This document shows positions 57,892-64,000 of a stretch of 64,000 nt of DNA, one piece after another. Below the pieces are notes generated by a model that saw only the letters and a list, made by a program, of their open reading frames with translations, ran no database searches and was not told the DNA's origin. This stretch comes from Eubacteriales bacterium (GTDB taxonomy: Bacteria; Bacillota; Clostridia; Oscillospirales; Butyricicoccaceae), in assembly GCA_030539335.1 (NCBI GenBank), contig JAUNSG010000001.1, forward strand, positions 248,001 through 312,000, written 5' to 3'. Each line of letters starts with the position of its first letter. The first letter of the stretch is position 1. The translations under genes and the position numbers were made by a program.

Positions 57892-57950
57892 TTCTTTTTT
57901 GGAAAATTGAGCAAACTATACAGAAATATTTTCACGATCTGAACAGAGCG

Positions 57951-57986
57951 AAAAATCCCGGCCGCCTTGGAAGCGGCCGGGATTTC
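57951..57986. terminator. Terminator of the BceB-like permease gene
   Basis: AATCCCGGCCGC (57954-57965) pairs perfectly with GCGGCCGGGATT (57973-57984). T-run on the minus side. Confidence 0.92.
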
Positions 57987-57990
57987 CCCT

Positions 57991-60129
57991 TCAATGCGTG
58001 TCGATGGAAATCTCCAGCATGGCGCATGCCCTGCGCAGTGTCATCCGATAAAGCGCATAGAACAGCGCGGAGATCCCCACAATGATACCGGCACACAGGA
58101 GCATTCCGAGCATCTCCTGCACCGACAATCGGTTGTCATTAAAGTACAGAATCATCGTGTAAAACGCCCAGATAACGCCGGTTCCGATGATCGCCGGTGT
58201 CAGGAAGACGCGGCGGATCTGGCTGCGGATGGTACGGTACAGATAGGCATTGGACGCCCCCAGATGCCGCAGGTCCTCATACAGCTGTTTTCCGGTGATC
58301 GCGATGGTCATGGAACGGGTAAACGCGATGATAAACACGGCGGCGAAGCAGACGAGTGCGATGAAAACAAACATCATAAGAAATACGCCGGTTGTTTGGA
58401 CAAAATCCGCCTTGTCAATCACACGGAATTGCGGCATGTACTGCCAGTACATCCGGAATTCGGAACTGTCACGCTGACTGTAATCGATTCCGACAAGACC
58501 ATTGACCTCCAGATTTTCAGGATCCATGAAATACGGCTCCCCGCGGCTTTCCACACGCTGTTTTTCCACCGGATCCCATGCGTCGTACAACTCGACCTCC
58601 GGGCCGGAACGGTCGATGATTTCATACAGCAGCGCTTTGCCAAAATCATAGGTCTCGTCACAGTGTTCCACATCAAATGCGCAAAGGGTTTCGATCCATT
58701 CATCGGGCAGTCCCTCGCGCAGGACGGCAAAATCCTCGTCGTTCATCACATAGTGCCCACATAGGGATTCCCATGTCAGCGTCCGGACATCGGTGATGTC
58801 GAGTTTTTCCCCCGACTGCGTGTTGGTCACCTGCGTCGGCGGTTCGTTGAACATGTAATTGTCGGAACCGTCCGAGGTGTAAACCGCGCCGAGCGTGCCG
58901 TGCGGAATGTCCACCTCCTGTCCGGTCAATGCGGTATAGGACGACGCGGACAGGAACAGATTCGACTGCACCGGGTTGAAATAGACCGTCTCATAGGTGG
59001 TTCCCAGCGCACCGTTGTCCGATTCGATCCCCTCGGTGCCGTCGACAGCGAGACGCAGCATTGTCGCCTGGGTCCAATCCGTGATCGTGACCGCATATTC
59101 GTCTGCCAGCTGACGGACCTCCTGCTCCTGCGGAATGTCCTGATCGTTGCGGAAATGGTAAAGATAGTCGATTTCGCGCGCGTCATAGGCAATCATCGCG
59201 CCAGTGCCCAGCATCGGCATATAAAAGCTTCCAAAATAGGCGCCGGCAATGAGCAGGCTCATGACGAGCAGATTTTGTACCGTCTGCCGCCCCTGGAACT
59301 TCATCTGGCTGGTGGCGATTAAATCACGGTATTTGTGACGTTTTTTCCTCCAGCCGTTGACCACAGTGTGCAACAGGATCATGTACATGCCGACGAGCGC
59401 AGGCAGATAGAATAGAGCGGACAGCGCCTCAGGCATATACCAGTGCAGGACAAGAACCGTGAACGTCGGTATCAGATAGCCGAGCAGTGCGCCGCCGCCA
59501 AGTAGAAGGATACCGACCGGACCGTACCACCGCGGAACCGCATGGATCGGCTCGGATCGATGGCTTTCTTGGATAATGTCGATGATGTTGACGCGGCGAA
59601 TCGAGCGATAGCCAAGCACAATGAGCGCCGCAATCATGACCATGGCGAACGCCAGTGGGATGAGCAGCGCCTGCAGGGGAACGGCCAATTTCATCTCAGC
59701 GGTGTCGACGATGAGCAGACGAAACAGCTTCCAGACTGTCCAGGCGAACGGAATACTGAGCACGATGCCGGCGGCGCAGGATACCGTGGACAGAACGACC
59801 AGCTCCCGCATCCGATGCCGTTCCACGAGGCTGCGCTTTGCGCCGAGGGCGAAAAAGATGCCGGTATCCCGTGATTTCTGACGAAAAAACAGCATGGCGG
59901 CGTACAGAGAGAACACACCGCAGCCGATGACGGACAACACAAAGATCATCATGACCTGCTTGCGGCTGTCGCCCCCCTCCGGCAGGACACGCATGACTGT
60001 CGGGGAACGCATGATGATGGCATAGGCCGAAATCAGCAGAACCGAAAAAAACAGACAGCCGCACAGCAGCGCATATTGCCCGCGATTTTTTCTGCGGAGC
60101 GTTTGGTATACCTCAGAAAATGTGTTCAT
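57991..60129 (-). CDS. BceB-like FtsX permease
   Basis: A 712-residue permease with the BceB plan: two helices at the start (~20-40, ~58-82), more at ~110-225, an FtsX block, then a ~260-residue extracytoplasmic domain (~315-580) between two membrane clusters, and a last FtsX block of three helices (~590-700). BceB-type permeases sense and remove peptide antibiotics such as bacitracin or lantibiotics through that large loop. The ATPase gene is 6 bp upstream. The divergent two-component system at 61.1 kb would be the natural regulator. Confidence 0.85.
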   Translation of the reverse strand: MNTFSEVYQTLRRKNRGQYALLCGCLFFSVLLISAYAIIMRSPTVMRVLPEGGDSRKQVMMIFVLSVIGCGVFSLYAAMLFFRQKSRDTGIFFALGAKRSLVERHRMRELVVLSTVSCAAGIVLSIPFAWTVWKLFRLLIVDTAEMKLAVPLQALLIPLAFAMVMIAALIVLGYRSIRRVNIIDIIQESHRSEPIHAVPRWYGPVGILLLGGGALLGYLIPTFTVLVLHWYMPEALSALFYLPALVGMYMILLHTVVNGWRKKRHKYRDLIATSQMKFQGRQTVQNLLVMSLLIAGAYFGSFYMPMLGTGAMIAYDAREIDYLYHFRNDQDIPQEQEVRQLADEYAVTITDWTQATMLRLAVDGTEGIESDNGALGTTYETVYFNPVQSNLFLSASSYTALTGQEVDIPHGTLGAVYTSDGSDNYMFNEPPTQVTNTQSGEKLDITDVRTLTWESLCGHYVMNDEDFAVLREGLPDEWIETLCAFDVEHCDETYDFGKALLYEIIDRSGPEVELYDAWDPVEKQRVESRGEPYFMDPENLEVNGLVGIDYSQRDSSEFRMYWQYMPQFRVIDKADFVQTTGVFLMMFVFIALVCFAAVFIIAFTRSMTIAITGKQLYEDLRHLGASNAYLYRTIRSQIRRVFLTPAIIGTGVIWAFYTMILYFNDNRLSVQEMLGMLLCAGIIVGISALFYALYRMTLRRACAMLEISIDTH

Positions 60130-60135
60130 CGTCCA

Positions 60136-60876
60136 TCACCGTCCCATCTCCCGGATCGCACCGAGCAGCTCATCCTGAAAGGCGATGCGCTCCTTTTCCC
60201 CTTTCACCAGGGTCTTCCACACAACACCATCCTGCAGAATAATGACCTTGTCACAAAAGCTTGCCGCAAACGAATCGTGCGTCACCATGAAGATCGTAGC
60301 GGCCAGCGCCGCGCGCGCCTGTTCAAACGAATGAATGACCGCGCGGCTGGACTTGGAATCCAGATTGCCGGTCGGTTCATCCGCCAGAATCAGAAGCGGA
60401 TGGTTGATGAGCGCGCGGGCGACCGCGGTGCGCTGCCGTTCGCCGCCGGAGATTTCAGCCGGATACTTGTTCTTGATTTTTTCAATCCCGAAGATCGAAC
60501 ACAGATGGTCCGCCTGCTCCTCCACCGTTTGGTTGACCAGACCACCGATGATCGCCGGAAGCAGAATATTTTCGCGCACAGTCAGTCCGTCGAGCAGCAG
60601 AAAGTCCTGAAAGACAAACCCGAGCTGGCGGTTGCGCACATCGGCGAGACTGTTCTCGTCGAATGTGGCGAGATCCATATGATCCAGAAGAATCTGACCG
60701 CCGTCGACCGGGATGTAACGGGAAATACAATTGAGCAGGGTTGTCTTGCCGGAGCCGGACGGCCCCATCACGGCGACAAATTCCCCCTCATCCACCGTGA
60801 ACGACACCCCTTTTAACACAGGATAGCGGTTTTCACCGACCTGATACTGTTTTTGCAAATTAGAAACCTGAAGCAT
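60136..60876 (-). CDS. BceA-like ABC transporter ATP-binding protein
   Basis: A 246-residue ATPase. ATG 60876 is chosen: AAGGAGC lies 8-10 bases upstream and the protein then begins [23 protein letters not shown], the usual opening. Walker A is [13 protein letters not shown]-loop FVFQDFLLL, signature [13 protein letters not shown], Walker [15 protein letters not shown]-loop FMVTHD. The open frame continues far upstream but has no start there. Forms a two-gene operon with the BceB-like permease. Confidence 0.93.
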   Translation of the reverse strand: MLQVSNLQKQYQVGENRYPVLKGVSFTVDEGEFVAVMGPSGSGKTTLLNCISRYIPVDGGQILLDHMDLATFDENSLADVRNRQLGFVFQDFLLLDGLTVRENILLPAIIGGLVNQTVEEQADHLCSIFGIEKIKNKYPAEISGGERQRTAVARALINHPLLILADEPTGNLDSKSSRAVIHSFEQARAALAATIFMVTHDSFAASFCDKVIILQDGVVWKTLVKGEKERIAFQDELLGAIREMGR

Positions 60877-61034
60877 AGCTTGCAGCTCCTTTCCTCGTTG
60901 TTTTCTGAACCCAGCATAACAGGCAGAGAATGGCGCCACAAACAGCCTTGTCATAAATGACCGCACCGATGGAATCTTTGGAACGGCGAAGAAAAATTCC
61001 AGCAAGAATGACTGGTTTGCTGTCAAGTTTGGTT

Positions 61035-61062
61035 TTGCACATACTGCGTTGTGTGGTAGAAT
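61035..61062 (+). promoter_or_regulatory. Promoter of the LytTR-GHKL two-component system
   Basis: TTGCAC (61035-61040), 16-bp spacer, TAGAAT (61057-61062), 32 bases before the start. I found no clear AgrA-type ACAGTTAAG repeat in the 217-bp divergent gap. Confidence 0.7.
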
Positions 61063-61093
61063 AGGGGGCAGAAAAAGAATGAGGCGAGGGACT

Positions 61094-61807
61094 ATGCTGA
61101 GAATTGCAATTTGTGACGATATCTGCGACGCACGGTTACAGCTGCGGGCAAATCTGGAACGTCTGCTGGAGCTGCGGGAAATGGAAGCGGTGTTTTTTGA
61201 ATTTTCCGCCGGAGAAAACCTGCTGCGATGGATGCAGACGCACAGTGGAGAGGTGGACTTAATTTTTCTGGATATGAAGATGGGGGAGCTGGACGGCATG
61301 GAGACCGCACGGAAGCTCCGGGCGGCGGATGCGATGGTACAGCTGGTGTTTGTCACGAGCTATGCGGACCGCGTCTTTGATGGATATTCGGTCGGCGCCT
61401 TGGGCTATCTGATGAAGCCGCCGAAGCGGAAGGATTTGGAACAGATTTTGGAGCGGACGCTGGGACAGTTATACCAGAATGAGGCAAAGACATTTTTTTG
61501 CCGCTATGGTGATGTGACCTATCGCATCCCCTATCAGAAGATCCGCTATTTTGCATCCGAGCGGCGTAAGATCACCTGTGTGACGAGCGAGCGGAAGTTT
61601 GAATTTTACGATAAGCTGGATCACGTCGCAGAACAAGTCGGCAGTCAGTTTGTCCGCATCCATCAGCGCTATCTGGTGTATGCACCGGCGGTGGACTGCG
61701 TGACCACGGGAGAGGTGCGCATCGGCGGAGAAACCCTGCCGATCAGCCGCTCGTTCCGTCCGACCGCCATGCTGGCGCTGACTCGTTCTTCTCTGGGGGA
61801 CGGATGA
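61094..61807 (+). CDS. LytTR-type response regulator (AgrA/VirR-like)
   Basis: A 237-residue regulator. REC domain ~1-118: Asp8-Asp9 acidic pocket, phospho-acceptor Asp60 in LIFLDMKMG, the Thr/Ser in FVTSYAD and Lys in LMKPPKRK. LytTR DNA-binding domain ~135-237: IPYQKIRYFASERRKITCV, FVRIHQRYLVY. ATG 61094 has GAGGCGAGGG before it. The kinase follows after one base. AgrA-like regulators control secretion, adhesion or ABC transporter genes; the natural target here is the divergent BceAB-like operon. Confidence 0.92.
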   Translation: MLRIAICDDICDARLQLRANLERLLELREMEAVFFEFSAGENLLRWMQTHSGEVDLIFLDMKMGELDGMETARKLRAADAMVQLVFVTSYADRVFDGYSVGALGYLMKPPKRKDLEQILERTLGQLYQNEAKTFFCRYGDVTYRIPYQKIRYFASERRKITCVTSERKFEFYDKLDHVAEQVGSQFVRIHQRYLVYAPAVDCVTTGEVRIGGETLPISRSFRPTAMLALTRSSLGDG

Positions 61808-61808
61808 G

Positions 61809-63053
61809 ATGATATCCCTGTTGATTGCATGGCTGCTGAACGTTGCCTGCGGCCCTTTTCTCTATCTTCTGTATGTTCGTCTGATACCGAGCAGGAACAA
61901 CTGGTTGTGCAAGCTGATGCTGTTCGGTGCATTTCTCGGCAGTTCCGGTATGCCGATTTGGGTGGGGGACAACAATCTCGCCTTTGTGTTCCCAATCTTT
62001 ACCCTGTGCTGTATGCTGGGGACGCGTGGCAGCTGGATCGGACGGCTTGCCGTGACGCTGACGTTTTTCTGTTTGGAGATGTCGGTGTGTGCGATTCTGG
62101 ACAATTACCTGTTCTTTTTGACTCATACCTACGATTGGACTACGCGGATTTTGCGCCCAATTCTCTTCGGGCTGCTGTATCTGTCCCTTCGCCGGGTTCT
62201 GCCGCAGGACGGCATTCATCTGCCGGAGCGTCTGTGGAGAATCATGCTGGGATTGTCCTCCATGCCGGTATGTGCCTTGTTATCCATCGTCCTGATCACG
62301 TATCATCCACAGTATGACAGTGTCTTGCTGGAACGGATTGCACAGAATCTGGGCTTTGCTGTACTGCCGTTTGTACTGCTCAGCGCAGTCGTCATCCTGC
62401 TGACCGCCGTCGTGCTCGCCGATCACGAGCAGCTGGAACGCGGCAAACAGTTGTCCGAAATGCGGGAGGCATATTATCAGAACCTGAACCGACAGGAAAA
62501 ACAGATCCGTCATCTGCGCCACGATCTGCGCAATCATCTGATGACGGTGCAGGGGATGATCGCGCGGGAGCATACGGAGCAGGCGGCGGAATATCTCGCG
62601 GATCTGCTTGACTCACCGGCACTCAAGGGCCGGAAGCGGATTTGTCAGAACGAAACGGCGAATGCGGTGCTGGTGGCAAAGGAAGAGGCGATGCAGCAGA
62701 GCGGTTTACAGGCGGACTTCCGCGTCGCTCTGCCGGAGGACTTGGGGATTTCTCCTCTGGATCTGTGTGCCCTGCTCGGCAATGCACTGGACAATGCGAT
62801 TGAGGCGGCACAGAAGGCGAAAAACCGCCGGATTGCTGTCCGTTGCCGCTGCGACAAAGGCATATTCATGCTCAAGGTCGTCAACGGATTTTCCGGCGAC
62901 CGGCAGGATACCCTGATGACAACCAAACCCGACAAGGAGCAGCACGGATTTGGGCTTGCGGGAATGCGCGAGATCGCACAGCGCTATAACGGTACACTGG
63001 AGACGGTGATTTCCAATCAAACATTCGAGCTGACGGTTTGTATGCTGCTGTAA
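61809..63053 (+). CDS. GHKL sensor histidine kinase (AgrC-like)
   Basis: A 414-residue kinase. About six membrane helices fill residues 1-205, without a large outer domain. Then the HPK10-type H box RHLRHDLRNHLM (His238), N box ALLGNALDNAIEAA and G box GFGLAGMREIAQRY. This is the AgrC/ComD/VirS class that senses peptides in the membrane. No agrB or agrD-like peptide is seen near, so the signal is unknown (perhaps a peptide substrate of the neighbouring ABC transporter). Coupled to the regulator gene. Confidence 0.92.
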   Translation: MISLLIAWLLNVACGPFLYLLYVRLIPSRNNWLCKLMLFGAFLGSSGMPIWVGDNNLAFVFPIFTLCCMLGTRGSWIGRLAVTLTFFCLEMSVCAILDNYLFFLTHTYDWTTRILRPILFGLLYLSLRRVLPQDGIHLPERLWRIMLGLSSMPVCALLSIVLITYHPQYDSVLLERIAQNLGFAVLPFVLLSAVVILLTAVVLADHEQLERGKQLSEMREAYYQNLNRQEKQIRHLRHDLRNHLMTVQGMIAREHTEQAAEYLADLLDSPALKGRKRICQNETANAVLVAKEEAMQQSGLQADFRVALPEDLGISPLDLCALLGNALDNAIEAAQKAKNRRIAVRCRCDKGIFMLKVVNGFSGDRQDTLMTTKPDKEQHGFGLAGMREIAQRYNGTLETVISNQTFELTVCMLL

Positions 63054-63062
63054 CTCCGTAAA

Positions 63063-63100
63063 AATAGCGGGAGAAACTGTGCGCTCTCCCGCTAAATTAT
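63063..63100. terminator. Terminator after the kinase gene
   Basis: AGCGGGAGA (63066) pairs with TCTCCCGCT (63085) followed by AAATTATTTTTT; convergent with the YczE-like gene. Confidence 0.85.
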
Positions 63101-63133
63101 TTTTTGGAATTTTTCAAAATAGAACCCAATCGA

Positions 63134-63820
63134 TCACTGTTTGGAAAATTGAAGTTTATATTCTCTCTCCGTTCCTTTGTGGAGTATGCGATCCCTCCAT
63201 CCGGAACAATATTTCGTAAACTGGGACAGTACCGTCCCTACCAATACGGCGGCAATGACGGTACCAATCCCAACGCTCCCCAGTTTATGCAGCAGGAAAA
63301 CGCAGGTGAGCAGCGAAATGGTAACCATCGAAACATCAAAAGCAATTTTCACTCTGGCAAACGCTATGTGATACGTATCTGAAATTGCCTTCATGGCACC
63401 TTCTCCCGCAAGCGGCATAATATCCGCCGGCAAATATAAGAATATGCCAAACGCAATCAATACCGCACTCGCCAGCATCATAACCAGCTGAATACCAATA
63501 AATTGCGGTGTCGGAACCAATGTCATCAGATAATTACAAAACGTTGTAAAGTATCCGAAGACAACACCTACTGGAATTTGCAGTAGGTTTTTAATCTTGA
63601 AATTCTTCCTCAAAACGCATATCTGCAACAAAACCAGACCACAGTGAAACAGTATGGTCGCCTTCCCCATCTCCATCCCCCATACACAGGTCAACGTATA
63701 TGGAATGGAGCTTACAGGTGACACACCCAAATCCGATTTTACCGAAACGGCAATCCCCGCTGTCATAACAAACAGCCCGATGAAATATACAATGAGCCGC
63801 CTTTTTATGTTTTCTTTCAA
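63134..63820 (-). CDS. YczE/YyaS-like membrane protein (DUF6198 type)
   Basis: A 228-residue protein with five membrane helices. It opens RRLIVYFIGLFVMTAGIAVSVKSDLGVSPVSSIPY, the family's hallmark region (parts: GLFVMTAGIAVSV, KSDLGVSPVSSIPY), and has AGEGAMKAISDTYHIAFARVK (in parts) before the fourth helix. The role is unknown; YczE is linked to surfactin production in Bacillus. TTG 63820 is the start: AGGAGG is ~10 bases upstream and its T-TG-A overlaps the MarR stop, so the two are coupled. AT-richer than the core genes. Confidence 0.8.
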   Translation of the reverse strand: MKENIKRRLIVYFIGLFVMTAGIAVSVKSDLGVSPVSSIPYTLTCVWGMEMGKATILFHCGLVLLQICVLRKNFKIKNLLQIPVGVVFGYFTTFCNYLMTLVPTPQFIGIQLVMMLASAVLIAFGIFLYLPADIMPLAGEGAMKAISDTYHIAFARVKIAFDVSMVTISLLTCVFLLHKLGSVGIGTVIAAVLVGTVLSQFTKYCSGWRDRILHKGTEREYKLQFSKQ

Positions 63821-64000
63821 TTGTTATCTGCCTCCTGATTATTTTTGTCATGTATCCCTTTGCAGACGGATTCCAATAAGTCCAACAGTTCGGCCAGCTG
63901 CGCTTCGTTCAGATGACTGGCCGCTATCTGATCCTCCATCCGGAAGATATCATTCATTTTCCGGGCAGTTTCCTTTCCGGAATCGGTTAGATATACAAAC
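63817..64000 (-). CDS. MarR-family regulator, C-terminal part (cut by window edge)
   Basis: Sixty codons at the right edge, reading YLTDSGKETARKMNDIF, then a helix-rich end (EAQLAELLDLLESVCK) and an Asn/Asp tail. The YLTDSGKE wing-to-helix transition is the usual end of a MarR winged helix, and the final helix forms the dimer interface. It precedes and overlaps the YczE-like gene, so it likely regulates that pair. Confidence 0.78.
   Translation of the reverse strand, partial: FVYLTDSGKETARKMNDIFRMEDQIAASHLNEAQLAELLDLLESVCKGIHDKNNQEADNN

Noticed and set aside
60877..61093. AgrD-like pheromone gene in the gap before the LytTR system
   Set aside because: No short frame with a hydrophobic helix, Cys and acidic tail was found here or after the kinase gene.
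1..64000. CRISPR array, prophage, integrase or complete insertion sequence
   Set aside because: No spaced direct repeats of CRISPR type, and no transposase, integrase or phage structural gene can be read in any frame.
1..64000. tRNA or rRNA genes
   Set aside because: No tRNA-like T-loop (GGTTCGAATCC) or rRNA sequence was recognised in the intergenic gaps by eye; a tRNAscan run would settle this.

Overview
The window reads as chromosomal DNA of an anaerobic, probably spore-forming member of the Clostridia; an Oscillospirales (Butyricicoccus/Agathobaculum-like) relative is my best guess from gene content, not a proven assignment. Support for this: a long Alu-type SRP RNA next to dnaX-ybaB-recR, a BofC-like sporulation domain, HydF of [FeFe]-hydrogenase maturation, ATP-type PEP carboxykinase, a mannitol PTS, YczE/CmpB-type membrane proteins and many AGGAGG ribosome sites. 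Most of the window looks GC-rich. The first ~1.2 kb and the last ~0.9 kb look AT-richer and carry accessory genes (chloramphenicol acetyltransferase-like end, methyltransferase, MarR/YczE pair).

Layout. 1-1.3 kb: accessory left edge. 1.3-5.2 kb (minus): zinc-ribbon/LprI protein, then the DNA maintenance unit SRP RNA-dnaX-ybaB-recR. 5.2-13.7 kb: class A PBP, BofC-like protein, FtsH, TtcA-like tRNA thiolase, a TadA deaminase fused to a Cdd1-type domain and coupled to a CPBP protease, and a VanZ-like protein. 13.9-19.4 kb (minus): mtlR-mtlA-mtlD mannitol operon from one good sigma-A promoter. 19.6-26.5 kb (minus): metal/envelope region with a P1B-like ATPase plus DUF6110 protein, then an ABC ATPase-FtsX permease-HMA protein-AraC regulator operon behind a ~210-nt leader. 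26.6-32.5 kb: HD hydrolase, a 992-residue surface protein, a peptide deformylase paralogue and a secreted transglutaminase-like protein. 32.5-37.9 kb (minus): four-gene MacAB-like exporter with two different adaptors. 38.1-40.7 kb (plus): voltage-gated K+ channel and malic enzyme. 40.8-45.5 kb (minus): Cys-rich protein, FN3/transglutaminase-like protein, cupin, Smr protein, C26 amidotransferase and a NAGPA-type phosphodiester glycosidase. 45.7-49.9 kb: OGG-type glycosylase, XRE/membrane pair, a decayed gene, GNAT, divergent CoaX overlapped by a CmpB-like gene, deoxyribosyltransferase. 50-53.8 kb: HydF, flavodoxin, PflX-like radical SAM protein, VanY-type carboxypeptidase. 53.9-57.9 kb (minus): PckA, nitrilase, phosphofructokinase. 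58-63.1 kb: BceAB-like ABC transporter divergent from a LytTR/GHKL two-component system. The right edge holds a YczE-like protein and the end of a MarR regulator.

How the genes fit together. Central carbon genes (mannitol uptake, phosphofructokinase, malic enzyme, PckA) suit a fermentative life with a C3/C4 node, and HydF and PflX-like proteins suit strict anaerobiosis. Several modules (two FtsX-type exporters with accessory parts, a BceAB-like pair with a sensor, the P-type ATPase, the CPBP protease) look like envelope or metal/peptide stress defence. I see no single clear-cut new defence system. The best candidates for undescribed biology are the TadA-Cdd1 fusion, the adaptor with a ~275-residue insert at its hairpin tip, the metal-associated ABC-HMA-AraC operon with a structured leader, and the divergent CoaX and deformylase paralogues.
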